Assembly: GCA_025456145.1 (NCBI GenBank)
Contig: JALOLD010000011.1
Span: 22,619 to 86,618 of the forward strand
DNA from: Thermoanaerobaculales bacterium
GTDB taxonomy: Bacteria; Acidobacteriota; Thermoanaerobaculia; Thermoanaerobaculales; Sulfomarinibacteraceae
Length of the DNA stretch: 64,000 nucleotides
Direction of reading: 5' to 3'
Position 1 is the first letter of the stretch. Every line of letters starts with the position of its first letter. The position numbers and the translations under genes are program-made. The notes below the pieces were generated by a model. It saw only the letters and a list, made by a program, of their open reading frames with translations. It was not told the origin of the DNA and ran no database searches. Below, in pieces: positions 50,660 to 61,702 of the stretch.

Positions 50660-51931
50660 TCAGCGTGACTTCTCCACCCACACGGTGAGGATCTCGAGGG
50701 TCGCCTCGACGGCCTTGGCCATCCACTCCAGCGACACCCACTCGCGGACCGAGTGGAAGCTCTGGCCGCCCGCCCAGACGTTCGGCGTCAGCAGCCCCAT
50801 GTAGGACAGCCGCGCGCCGTCGGTGCCGCCGCGGATCGCCTGCCTTTTCGGCTCGACGCCGATCCGCTCGACCGCCTCGAGCGCGTAGTCGAGCACCTTC
50901 GGGTCCTCGCGGATCTTGTAGGCCATGTTGCGGTAGGACTCGTCGATCTTGACGTCGACCTTGGCCTTGGGAAAGCGCTCCTTGACCTGGGCGATGACCT
51001 CGTCGAGATGGGCCTCGCGGGCCTCGAGCTCCTCGACCGAGAAGGCGCGGACCAGCACCTTGAGCTCGACCTTGGTGACATTGCCCGAGGCGATGTAGGG
51101 GTGGAGGTAGGGCTCGCGGCCCTCGGTGGTCTCGGGCAGGTGCCGGGCGTCGATCCCCTCGATGATCGCGGCGGTGACCCGCAGGGCGTTGACCAGCTTG
51201 TCCTTGGCGTAGCCCGGGTGGACGTCGTGACCGTGCACGGTGACGTTGGCGGTGTCGGCGCAGAAGGTCTCGTCCTCGATCTCGCCGAGGTCCGAGCCGT
51301 CGAGGGTGTAGGCGTAGTCGGCGCCGAAGGCGGCGACGTCGAAGTGCTCGGTGCCGCGGCCGACCTCCTCGTCGGTGGTGAAGGCGATGCGGATCGGGCC
51401 GTGCAGGAACCCGGGGTTGTCCCTGAGCCAGGCGACGACGGTCATGATCTCGGCGACGCCGGCCTTGTCGTCGGCGCCGAGCAGGGTCGTGCCGTCGGTG
51501 TGGATGAGGGTGTGGCCGACGCACTTCGCGAGGTTGGGGTTCTCGGCCGCGCGGATCGTCTGCTCGGGGTTGAGCTCGATGTCCGAGCCGTCGTAGCTGG
51601 CGATGACCTGCGGCTTGACGTCGGCGCCGGCGGTCCCGAAGTAGGTGTCGACGTGGGCGATCAGGCCGATCGTCGGCGTCTTGCCGGCGGCCGGGTGGTC
51701 GGCCGGGAGGTTGCCGGGGACGGTGGCGAAGACATAGCCCCACTCGTTCATCGCGGCATCGGCGCAACCGAGGGTCCGGAGCTCCTCGGCGAGCAGCCGC
51801 GACAGGTCCTTCTGCTTCTCGGTGCTCGGGCTGGTGGTCGAGGCCTCGTCCGAGCGGGTGTCGACCCTGACATACCGGAGAAAGCGGTCGAGCAGTTGCT
51901 GGCGGTGGCTGGTGTCGAGCGTGACGGCCAT
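50660..51931 (-). CDS. pepT: peptidase T (tripeptide aminopeptidase)
   Basis: 423 residues of the M20B family. Metal ligands lie in LIAHVDTYFG, GADDKAGVAEI and TTDEEVGRGTEHFD; the dimerisation domain is inserted after about residue 220. The C-terminal histidine is in GGQSFHSVREW. ATG 51931 has GGAGG upstream on the minus strand; 35 earlier in-frame codons are rich in Pro and Gly and lie in the intergenic spacer. Cytoplasmic. Confidence 0.92.
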   Translation of the reverse strand: MAVTLDTSHRQQLLDRFLRYVRVDTRSDEASTTSPSTEKQKDLSRLLAEELRTLGCADAAMNEWGYVFATVPGNLPADHPAAGKTPTIGLIAHVDTYFGTAGADVKPQVIASYDGSDIELNPEQTIRAAENPNLAKCVGHTLIHTDGTTLLGADDKAGVAEIMTVVAWLRDNPGFLHGPIRIAFTTDEEVGRGTEHFDVAAFGADYAYTLDGSDLGEIEDETFCADTANVTVHGHDVHPGYAKDKLVNALRVTAAIIEGIDARHLPETTEGREPYLHPYIASGNVTKVELKVLVRAFSVEELEAREAHLDEVIAQVKERFPKAKVDVKIDESYRNMAYKIREDPKVLDYALEAVERIGVEPKRQAIRGGTDGARLSYMGLLTPNVWAGGQSFHSVREWVSLEWMAKAVEATLEILTVWVEKSR

Positions 51932-52003
51932 GACGGTCCTCCTCGTTCGTTTCGGGAGGGCGAGCATACCCGGTCCTGGCCGGAGGGCCAAGCTAGCGAA
52001 GAA

Positions 52004-52025
52004 GGGCCCCCCTTGCGGGGGGCCC
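52004..52025 (-). terminator. hairpin after the fasciclin gene
   Basis: GGGCCCCCC (52004-52012), loop TTGC, GGGGGGCCC (52017-52025): a perfect 9-bp stem. On the minus strand the loop is GCAA and the tail is TTCTTCGC. Confidence 0.7.
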
Positions 52026-52067
52026 GAGGAGCGCATTCGGAGGAGCCCGAATGCAGGGGGACAGAGG

Positions 52068-52586
52068 TCAGCCGCGGGGCAGGATGACGGTGTCGATGAC
52101 GTGGATGACGCCGTTCGAGGTCTCGATGTCGGTGGCGGTGACCCGGGCGTCGTTGATCATGACCGAGCCGTCCGCGATCTTGAACGCGACGTCGGTGCCC
52201 TGGGCGGTCGTCGCGCCCGAGAGGTTGACCACCTCGGTCGAGCGGACCTTGCCGGGGACGACGTGGTAGAGCAGGATCTCACGGAGCTTGTCCGGGTCGG
52301 CGAGCAGCGCCTCGACGGTGCCGGCAGGGAGCTTGGCGAAGGCCTCGTCGGTCGGCGCGAAGACCGTGAATGGTCCTTTGCCCGAGAGGGTCTCGGCGAG
52401 ACCGGCGGCCTGGACCGCGGCGACCAGCGTGTTGAACGAGCCGGCCGCGACCGCGGTCTCGACGATGTTCGGCGCGGTGGCCGGGTTGGCGGCGGTGGTG
52501 ACGGCTTTGCTGCTCGCGCAGTCGCCGGCGAGGGCCGGGACCGCGGCAAGGGCGACGATCAGGGCGAGAACGGATGAGCGCCTCAT
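52068..52586 (-). CDS. fasciclin (FAS1) domain secreted protein
   Basis: 172 residues. Signal peptide [16 protein letters not shown], then one FAS1 domain with the H1 motif [15 protein letters not shown] and H2 motif ILLYHVVPG. Small FAS1 proteins act in adhesion or surface attachment and are common across bacteria. GGGAGG lies upstream of ATG 52586. A TACTG-N4-CAGTA palindrome sits upstream of the gene and may be an operator. Confidence 0.9.
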   Translation of the reverse strand: MRRSSVLALIVALAAVPALAGDCASSKAVTTAANPATAPNIVETAVAAGSFNTLVAAVQAAGLAETLSGKGPFTVFAPTDEAFAKLPAGTVEALLADPDKLREILLYHVVPGKVRSTEVVNLSGATTAQGTDVAFKIADGSVMINDARVTATDIETSNGVIHVIDTVILPRG

Positions 52587-52641
52587 GGTGACCTCCCTAG
52601 GTCGGGTTCGAGATGGCCGGTGACCGGCTTCGTCAAGGTTA

Positions 52642-52668
52642 ATTCTAGTACTGGATTCAGTATTCCAG
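52642..52668 (-). promoter_or_regulatory. palindromic operator and -10 upstream of the fasciclin gene
   Basis: TACTG-GATT-CAGTA (52649-52662) overlaps a second palindrome, CTGGA-N8-TCCAG (52651-52668). ATTCTA at 52642-52647 reads TAGAAT on the minus strand, a good -10. The region is AT-rich. Confidence 0.5.
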
Positions 52669-52748
52669 GATATTTGAGCCTCTCGTGGGGGACGGTCGAC
52701 CGGGCTCCCGGGGGCCACCCGTCCGGTCGGTACGCTCCCGCGATCGGG

Positions 52749-53201
52749 CTACGGCCGGCCGCCGAAGATCTCGGCGAGCCGCTGACGGCGGAAGGCGAAG
52801 ATCCGTTCGATGTCGCGACCCACGCCGAGCCGGACCGCCAGGGCGCCGCCCCACACGGCGTAGCTCACCCGGTCGACGGCGAGGGTGCCCCCGTCGGCGT
52901 CGACGAAACGGTGCTCGTGGCGCCACAGCCGGTAGGGCCCGCGGAGCTGCCGGTCGACGAAGCGGAAGGGAGGCTCCCAGGCCTCGATCTCGGACCGCCA
53001 GCCCAGCGGGATCCCCCGCCAGGCGAGCCGGTAGTCGATGGTCGTACCGGCGGCCATCGGGATCGGGTCCGGGGTGAGCACGGTGAAGCGCAGCCAGCCC
53101 GGGGTCAACCGCTCGAGGTTGCGCGCGTCGGCGAAGAAGGGGAAGACCTCGGCGACCGGACGGGGCAGCCACTGCTCGCACGAGTAGGTGAAGGTCCTCA
53201 T
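52749..53201 (-). CDS. SRPBCC family protein
   Basis: 150 residues of the START/Bet v1-like fold (CoxG- or polyketide-cyclase-like). Typical features are EQWLPRPVAEVFPFFADARNL, FRFVDRQLRGPYRLWRHEH and a C-terminal amphipathic helix. Such proteins bind hydrophobic ligands. It overlaps the DUF2867-like SDR gene by 4 nt, and both overlap the photolyase gene. Similar SRPBCC genes recur in CarH/LitR light regulons. Confidence 0.8.
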   Translation of the reverse strand: MRTFTYSCEQWLPRPVAEVFPFFADARNLERLTPGWLRFTVLTPDPIPMAAGTTIDYRLAWRGIPLGWRSEIEAWEPPFRFVDRQLRGPYRLWRHEHRFVDADGGTLAVDRVSYAVWGGALAVRLGVGRDIERIFAFRRQRLAEIFGGRP

Positions 53202-54612
53202 GGTTCGGTCTCCTTCTCGGCCAGCTCGGCGAGCCGGTCGACCATCCCGGAGAAGATGATCCGGTGGACCGGGTAGAGCAGGTTCCAGTAGAGCTGGCCG
53301 GCGAGGCCGATCGGCTGGAAGATCGCGGTCTGGACGAGGCGGGTGCCCGCCGGCTCGGGGATCGCCTCGAGCTGGAGCCAGGCCCGGCCGGGCACCTTCA
53401 TCTCGGCGCGCAGCCGGAGCAGCCGCGGACGCTCGACCTCTTCGACCCGCCAGAAGTCGAGGGCATCGCCGGGCTCGAGCTCGACCGGGTGGCGGCGGCC
53501 GCGCCGCAGGCCCGGTCCGCCGACCAGCCGGTCGAGCAGGCCGCGCAGCGCCCACGCCCAGTTCCAGTAGAGCCAGCCGCGCTCGCCGCCGAGCGACGAG
53601 AAGGCGAGGAAGGTCGCCTCCGGGTCGGCGTCGGTGTGGCGGCTGCGGATCTCGCGGATCAGCCCCTGACCCTGGCTGAGCTCGAAGGCCGGCGCGTCGC
53701 CGAGGGCCGAGCTCCACCGGGTGGCGACCGCGTTGGCCTCGGTCTGGGCGAGGGCGCGCTCGACCGCGTCGCGGTAGGGCATCGGCGTGATCTCGGGGAA
53801 GTCGGCGAGGGTCCGGGAGGTGTCGGCGACGACCGGGTGGACGACGCCCTCGATGAGCGGCACCGCCAGCCGGTTGGGGATCGGCGTCACCAGCCCGACC
53901 CACAGCGCGGCGAGCCGCGGGGCGAGCACCGGGACCGGCACGATGACCCTGCGCAGCCCGCGGACCTCGGCGAAGACCTCCATCATCGCCTTGAAGCTCA
54001 TCGGCTCGGCGCCGACGTTGTAGACGCCCTGCGCGTCGCGCTCGAGGGCGAGGACCAGGTAGTCGAGGATGTCGCGGACCGCGATCGGCTGGACGTCGTT
54101 GAGGATCCACCGCGGGGCGATCATCGCCGGCAGGCGCTCGGTGAGATAGCGCACCATCTCGAACGAGGCGGAGCCCGAACCGATCACCGGACCGGCGCGC
54201 AGCTCGACCGCCGGCAGCTCGGCGCGCAGGATCTCGCCGACCTCGGCGCGGCTCGACAGGTGGTCCGAGACCCGCTCGGCGTCGGGCAGCAGCCCGCCGA
54301 GGTAGACCACCCGGCGCAGCCCGCGGGCCGCAGCGGCGAAGGTCCGCGCCGCCACGCGGTCGCGCTCGACGAAGCCGCGGCCGCTGTCCATCAGGTGGAT
54401 CAGGTAATAGGCGGCGTCGACGCCCGCGAGGGCCGGCCCGAGCGATGGCGGGTCCTCGACGTCGCCGCGCACGATCTCGACCGCCTCGGCCCACGGCTTG
54501 CCGGCGATCCGCCCTGGGTCGCGGACCATGACCCGGACGTCGTGGCCGCGCTCGAGGAGCCGCGGTACGAGCCGACCGCCGATGTAACCGGTCGCCCCGG
54601 TGACCAGGATCT

Positions 54613-54616
<4 letters not shown>
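53198..54616 (-). CDS. SDR-family protein with DUF2867 C-terminal domain
   Basis: 472 residues. The N-terminal Rossmann domain has VTGATGYIGGRLVPRLLE with the GxxGxxG nucleotide loop; the extended (atypical) SDR domain runs to about 300. The rest is DUF2867, which is typical of single-chain SDR-DUF2867 proteins found beside photolyases. It is placed between the SRPBCC and photolyase genes, each overlapping by 4 nt, so one transcript encodes all three. Substrate not known. Confidence 0.84.
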
Positions 54617-56094
<1,478 letters not shown>

Positions 56095-56113
56095 GGCTCG
56101 TCGAACGAGGTCA

Positions 56114-56139
56114 TGTCAAGGAATATTTCGTTTTTTCCT
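56114..56139. promoter_or_regulatory. AT-rich divergent promoter of photolyase / unknown gene
   Basis: TGTCAA (56114-56119) is TTGACA on the minus strand. It overlaps an inverted repeat AGGAA-N11-TTCCT (56119-56139), which is AT-rich unlike its surroundings and could be a CarH-type operator. The plus-strand promoter is not clear. Confidence 0.5.
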
Positions 56140-56243
56140 AGACGTTGGCCGGGCAGGTTGCTAGGCTGGGCCGCAGGATGAGCGTCGCTCGCTTGGTCGG
56201 ACGGATCTTCGGAGCCCGGCGCACGGCAACCTCGAAACGGGGG

Positions 56244-56627
56244 ATGACCATGGCCCGCTCTCATCAATCGACTCCGGAGGATCCGGCCCTGGTCCTGCTC
56301 CTCCCCGACTCGCCGGCGGGTCTGTGGGACCCGGAGCTGTCGAGCATGGTCGCCGATCTCGAGGACGAGCTCGGCGTCTTCGTGACCTGGGCGGGTCGCG
56401 GGCCGCGGGCGATGACCCTCGAGGATGCGGCGGCCGCGGCCGGTTTCATGGGATGTGGTTCCATGGTCGTGGTCGCGCCGAACGGTAGCACGGGCCCGGG
56501 CCGCCTGGCCGGGGTCGTGATCGGCCGGCTCGCCGACGGGGGTCGGTTGGTCCGGTCGGAGTGGACGACGCCGGCCATCGCCGCGGCCTACCGGGCGGTG
56601 ACCGGGGCCGTCGACGCGGCGGCCTGA
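56244..56627 (+). CDS. unknown protein, possibly CbiX/chelatase-like
   Basis: 127 residues, no signal peptide. VLLLPDSPAGLWDPELSS and GCGSMVVVAPNGS loosely resemble the two halves of sirohydrochlorin chelatase-like folds, but I cannot claim homology with confidence. Starts at 56178 and 56145 in the same frame are possible. It precedes the CarH-like gene by 28 nt, with which it is probably co-transcribed. If it handles tetrapyrroles, that would fit a B12-dependent light sensor. Confidence 0.45.
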   Translation: MTMARSHQSTPEDPALVLLLPDSPAGLWDPELSSMVADLEDELGVFVTWAGRGPRAMTLEDAAAAAGFMGCGSMVVVAPNGSTGPGRLAGVVIGRLADGGRLVRSEWTTPAIAAAYRAVTGAVDAAA

Positions 56628-56655
56628 TCGCGACGACGCGACGAGGAGGAGAGCG

Positions 56656-57594
56656 ATGACGGCGACGGGAAGCGGGAGCGGCGGATCGGGCGGCAGCGGC
56701 GACGCGCAGCTGTGGCCGATGGGCGCGGTGTCGCGCCGGACCGGGATCGGCGAGCACACCCTGCGCGCCTGGGAGCGACGCTTCGGCTTCCCCTCCCCGG
56801 AGCGTCTCGACTCGGGCCACCGCCGCTACCCGGCCGACCAGGTGCAGCGGCTGCTGCTGATCAACGCCGCGCTCGGCTGCGGCTACCGTGCCGGCGACGT
56901 CGTCCCGCTCGAGCGAAGCGAGCTCGAGGACCTGCTGCGCTCGTGCGGCGCCCTCGAGGCCGAGCTGCGGACCGGCATCACCCCGGCGATCGTCAGCTCG
57001 GTCTTCGACGCCTGCGAGCGCTTCGACCGCCCCGCCCTCGCCGTCTCGCTGGCCACCGATGCGTCGCTCCTCGGGGTGAAGCGGTTCCTCCGCGAGCGGG
57101 TCGTGCCGCTGCTCGGGGAGATTGGCGACGCCTGGGCCCGGGGGCAGCTCGAGATCCGCCACGAGCACTTTTTCTCCGAAGTCCTGGAGGACACCCTTCG
57201 CGGTCTGCGGGTCGGGCTCGAGCCGGCCGGATCGGGGCGTCCGGTGGTCCTCGCGACCCTGCCCGAGGAGCTGCACGGCCTCGGGCTGCACATCGTCGCC
57301 CTCGCCGTGGCGGCGGCCGGCCGCTCGGTCAGGGTGCTCGGACCCCACCTGCCGGTCGACGAGATCGTCCGGGCCGCGGAGGCTCTCGACGCCGCCGCGG
57401 TCGGGCTCTCGGTGAGCATCTTCGCCCCCGCCGCACCGACCGTCGCCGCGATCGGCGAGCTGCGCCGGGGCCTGAGCCCCTCGACCCGTCTGTGGGTCGG
57501 CGGGGGCGGCGCCGACCACCTCGAAGGGCTGCCGGACGGTGCCGAGCCGGTCGCGACCCTCGACGACCTCGACCTGGCGTTGGCCGGGCTCTGA
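56656..57594 (+). CDS. CarH/LitR-like B12-dependent photoreceptor transcription factor
   Basis: 312 residues. The MerR-type DNA-binding domain (about 18-85) reads AVSRRTGIGEHTLRAWERR. The cobalamin-binding helical cap has the W-x9-EH motif (W160, E170, H171). The B12-binding Rossmann domain has the axial-ligand motif ExHxxG (E205-H207-G210). Family members repress light-inducible genes in the dark as adenosylcobalamin-bound tetramers. GGAGGAGAG precedes ATG 56656. The divergent photolyase operon is the obvious target. Position 161 is Ala, where T. thermophilus CarH has His132. Confidence 0.86.
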   Translation: MTATGSGSGGSGGSGDAQLWPMGAVSRRTGIGEHTLRAWERRFGFPSPERLDSGHRRYPADQVQRLLLINAALGCGYRAGDVVPLERSELEDLLRSCGALEAELRTGITPAIVSSVFDACERFDRPALAVSLATDASLLGVKRFLRERVVPLLGEIGDAWARGQLEIRHEHFFSEVLEDTLRGLRVGLEPAGSGRPVVLATLPEELHGLGLHIVALAVAAAGRSVRVLGPHLPVDEIVRAAEALDAAAVGLSVSIFAPAAPTVAAIGELRRGLSPSTRLWVGGGGADHLEGLPDGAEPVATLDDLDLALAGL

Positions 57595-57702
57595 CCCGCC
57601 CGGGCGCCGGCCGAAGTTGACGCGAGGCGGCGTTCCCGCCATCATGTCCCGGCAGCGCCGCACCGACGAGTCAACCCTGGATGCGGCCAAAGGAGCCCCA
57701 CC

Positions 57703-58782
57703 GTGCACAGTCTCACCCGCGGAGCCCTCACCGGCGCCTTCATCACCATCGCCCTGGTCGCCTGCGCCCAGCCGCCCGAAGAGCCCGCTTCCGCAGCGGG
57801 CGCCGAGGTCGCCGCCCGGTACGGCGACACCGTCATCACCGTGGCCGATGTCGAGGCCGAGGCCGGCGGCCAGCTGGTCGGCCTGTACCAGCAGATCTAT
57901 CAGGTCAAGGACCAGCAGCTCCGGCAGATGATCTACACCCGGCTGGTCGAGAAGGCCGCCGCTGCCGAGGGCCTCGACAGCACCGCCTATCTCGAGCGCG
58001 AGATCATCGGCAAGGTCGGCGAGCCGTCGGAGGAGCAGATCGCCCAGGTCCTCAACCAGTACCGCTCGCAGCTTCCCCCCGACGATGCCCAGGCCCGGCA
58101 GCAGGTCGTCGCCTACCTGACCCAGCAGGCCCGGGTCCAGCGCGAGACCGAGCTCCGGGACCAGCTCTTCAGCGCCGCCGGCGTCGAGATCCTGCTCGAC
58201 CCGCCGCGGGTCAAGCCGGAGATCACCGCGGCCAACCCGTCGCGCGGCAAGGCCGACGCGCCGGTCGTCCTCGTCGAGTACACCGACTACCAGTGCCCGT
58301 TCTGCGTCCGCGCCCAGCCGACCATCCAGGCGATCCGCCAGCGCTACGGCGACTCGGTGGTCCACGTCTTCAAGAACCTGCCGCTGCCGATGCACCAGCA
58401 GGCCCGGCTCGCCGCCGAGGCCGCGCTGTGCGCCGGCGACCAGGGCAAGTTCTGGGAGCTCCACGACTGGCTGTTTGCCAACAAGGACAACATCAGCCTC
58501 GACACCCTGACCGTCCAGGCCGGCGAGCTCGCCCTCGACGTGCCGGCCTTCACCGCCTGCGTCAACGACGGCACGCACCGCGCCCAGGTCGAGGCCGACA
58601 CCGCCGAGGCCAACGGCTTCGGCATCCGCGGCACCCCGGGCTTTGTCCTCAACGGCCGGGTGATCACCGGCGCCCAGCCGCTCGAGACCTTCATCGCGGT
58701 GATCGACGACGAGCTCAAGCGCAAGGGCCTGCCGCTCCCGGGCGGCCAGGACGCCGCGCCGGAGGCCGTGCCCGAGTCGTGA
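57703..58782 (+). CDS. DsbA-like thiol-disulfide lipoprotein
   Basis: 359 residues. Lipobox TIALVACAQPP (Cys near 22). Residues about 40-160 resemble the SurA-type N-terminal helical region. Residues about 190-340 form a DsbA/thioredoxin fold with active site YQCPFCVRAQ and cis-Pro GIRGTPGFVL. The start is GTG 57703 with AAAGGAG upstream. A lipid-anchored thiol oxidase or disulfide-bond-forming chaperone is the likely role. A 12-bp hairpin terminator follows. Confidence 0.85.
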   Translation: MHSLTRGALTGAFITIALVACAQPPEEPASAAGAEVAARYGDTVITVADVEAEAGGQLVGLYQQIYQVKDQQLRQMIYTRLVEKAAAAEGLDSTAYLEREIIGKVGEPSEEQIAQVLNQYRSQLPPDDAQARQQVVAYLTQQARVQRETELRDQLFSAAGVEILLDPPRVKPEITAANPSRGKADAPVVLVEYTDYQCPFCVRAQPTIQAIRQRYGDSVVHVFKNLPLPMHQQARLAAEAALCAGDQGKFWELHDWLFANKDNISLDTLTVQAGELALDVPAFTACVNDGTHRAQVEADTAEANGFGIRGTPGFVLNGRVITGAQPLETFIAVIDDELKRKGLPLPGGQDAAPEAVPES

Positions 58783-58806
58783 TCGTCTGACGAAGCCGAG
58801 TCACAG

Positions 58807-58840
58807 CGACGCCCCCGGCCTTCCGGGGGCGTCGGTGTGT
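58807..58840 (+). terminator. hairpin terminator after DsbA-like gene
   Basis: CGACGCCCCCGG (58807-58818), loop CCTT, CCGGGGGCGTCG (58823-58834): a perfect 12-bp stem. The tail GTGTGTCTGG is only partly T-rich. Confidence 0.7.
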
Positions 58841-58842
58841 CT

Positions 58843-58998
58843 GGAGTTAGGAGTTAGGAGTTAGGAGTTAGGAGTTAGGAGTTAGGAGTTAGGAGTTAGG
58901 AGTTAGGAGTGAGCGCTCGCTTCGCTCGTTGTGAGAGGGACAGCGCCTCTTCCCTCACTCTTCACTCTTCACTCTTCACTCTTCACCCCTCACCCCTC
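58843..58998. repeat. tandem GGAGTTAG array plus CTTCACTC array
   Basis: About eight direct copies of the octamer GGAGTTAG (58843-58909) are followed, after a GAGCGCTC segment, by tandem TTCACTC/CTTCACTC and CCCTCAC words (58954-58998). The two arrays are near-complementary in word structure (GAGTTAG/GAGTGAAG). It lies between the DsbA-like gene and the convergent zinc-ribbon gene. It is the longest short-word tandem array in the window. Confidence 0.85.
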
Positions 58999-59009
58999 AC
59001 GCCTCGTGC

Positions 59010-59306
59010 TCAATCCAGGTCGATGTCCCGGACCGGTCGCGCCCCGTCGTCGTCCTTGGCCTTCTCCATGAGCGACCGGAACCTGTCCTCCATGAGGCGG
59101 TCGCGGTCCTTCTCGTGGCGCATCGCCTCGGCCAGTCGGTCCGCCGAGCGCGCCTTCTCGGCCTGCATCTGCTTGAGCCGTGCGTCGAAGTCGATCTTCT
59201 CCTGGGGACGGAGCGGCGGCGTGTGGCCGACGACGACCCCGGCCGCGGTGTCGACGACCAGCGCCGAGTTGCAGTGTGGACAGGTGACGGTGACGGTCTT
59301 CTTCAT
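59010..59306 (-). CDS. small zinc-ribbon protein with charged helix
   Basis: 98 residues. One CxxC (CPHCNSALVVDTAAG) near the N-terminus resembles half a zinc ribbon. Residues about 40-85 are a charged helix with heptad-like spacing (LKQMQAEKARSADRLAEAM), probably a coiled coil. No signal peptide. Function unknown. The divergent 55-codon gene lies on the other side of an AT-rich promoter region. Confidence 0.7.
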   Translation of the reverse strand: MKKTVTVTCPHCNSALVVDTAAGVVVGHTPPLRPQEKIDFDARLKQMQAEKARSADRLAEAMRHEKDRDRLMEDRFRSLMEKAKDDDGARPVRDIDLD

Positions 59307-59394
59307 GGCTCACCTCGGGTCCCGCCCCGATCGACGACGGGGGCTCGCTCTCTCTCAGCTCGAATTCTACCGGTTCGATGGCGTCAGAGTCAGT

Positions 59395-59416
59395 CTAATT
59401 ATTCTCTAGTAATTAC
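59395..59416. promoter_or_regulatory. AT-rich region with two TAATTA boxes
   Basis: Two self-complementary TAATTA hexamers (59396-59401, 59410-59415), 14 nt apart start to start, sit in a stretch that is AT-rich compared with its GC-rich flanks. It serves one or both divergent small genes. It looks like a regulator site, but I cannot name the regulator. Confidence 0.45.
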
Positions 59417-59534
59417 CTGGAATAAACATGAACTGAGCTTGGTTGTGCAAGGCGAGAACGGCGGAAGGAGCCCGCCGACGACAGACCGGCGAAGGAGAAA
59501 CACCTCCGGAGCCCCGACAACGCAGGAGGACACC

Positions 59535-59702
59535 ATGATCGACGAGACCCGCACCCGCAAGATCGACCTCGGAACCAACTGGGTGAAGGCCGGCTCCGGC
59601 ACCACCTACCTCTGCCCGATCGGCTTCGACGCGGCAGGCGCCAGCGAGGACGAGCTCCGCGCCCACTGCCTCGACGAGTCGCGCAACCCGCAGAACGACT
59701 GA
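59535..59702 (+). CDS. 55-residue small protein with two cysteines
   Basis: 55 residues, polar, no signal peptide or membrane helix. Two cysteines lie about 18 apart (YLCPIGFDAA and RAHCLDES). A GGAGGA ribosome-binding site 5 nt upstream and an AT-rich promoter region suggest real, possibly strong expression. It could bind a metal or be a peptide precursor, but no maturation enzyme is adjacent. I do not recognise a named family. Reading-frame evidence is limited because of the length. Confidence 0.6.
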   Translation: MIDETRTRKIDLGTNWVKAGSGTTYLCPIGFDAAGASEDELRAHCLDESRNPQND

Positions 59703-59858
59703 CCCGGCTCAGATCCACGATCGACCGATGGCGGGCCTCGTGCCCGCCATCAGTCGTTCCGGAGACGACATCCACCCTCCGCGGGCTGGTATCCTCGCTT
59801 GGCACGGGTGGGATCGGGATCCGGCGGCGTCGGGACGGCCCACCCGGTGGAGGTTGCC

Positions 59859-60364
59859 ATGGCTGTCAGACCGGGCCAATGGGCATGGGTCGCCGTCGTG
59901 CTGCTCGTCGCGGCCGCCGGGTGCGGCCCCTCGCAGCCCGACCCCGCCGAGCGCGCCGAGGTCGAGGCGGCGGTCCGGGGCTACCTCGACGCCCTCGCCC
60001 GCGCCTACTCGACCCTCGACCTGAGCCACCTCGAGGGCCACGCCAGCCCGGTCGAGGTCCGCAACGTCCGCAACCTCCTCCAGCAGCTCGCCAACAGCGG
60101 CGACCGGGTCGAGGCCACCCTGGTCGGCATCGAGGTCACCGGCTTCGACATCTTCCGCGGGGTCAACGCCTCGGTCGGGCTCGTCGAGGTCTGGGACATC
60201 GTCCGCTTCGACCCGCTCACCGGTCGCGAGAAGGGGCGAATCGACGGCTCGGTCCAGACGACGCTGATCCAGCTGCGCAACATCGACGGCGACTGGCAGG
60301 TCGTCGGCCGCCACATCGTCGAGCGGACCACCGGCGATGGGCTCGGCGGTGGGGGAGAGGAGGG

Positions 60365-60368
<4 letters not shown>
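59859..60368 (+). CDS. lipoprotein of unknown function
   Basis: 169 residues from ATG 59859, preceded by GGAGG. The lipobox VLLVAAAGC (Cys near residue 22) predicts a lipid anchor. The body is mostly beta: IGLVGIEVTGFD-like and VGLVEVWDIVRFD strands with an NTF2- or SnoaL-like feel (AAVRGYLDALARAYSTLDLS at the N-terminus). It overlaps der by 4 nt. No catalytic motif. An alternative start at 59799 would delay the signal peptide, so I reject it. Confidence 0.74.
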
Positions 60369-61699
<1,331 letters not shown>

Positions 61700-61702
61700 C
61701 TG

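Noticed and set aside
58843..58998. A CRISPR array
   Set aside because: The repeats are 7-8 nt with no spacers, so they are short-word tandem repeats rather than CRISPR units.
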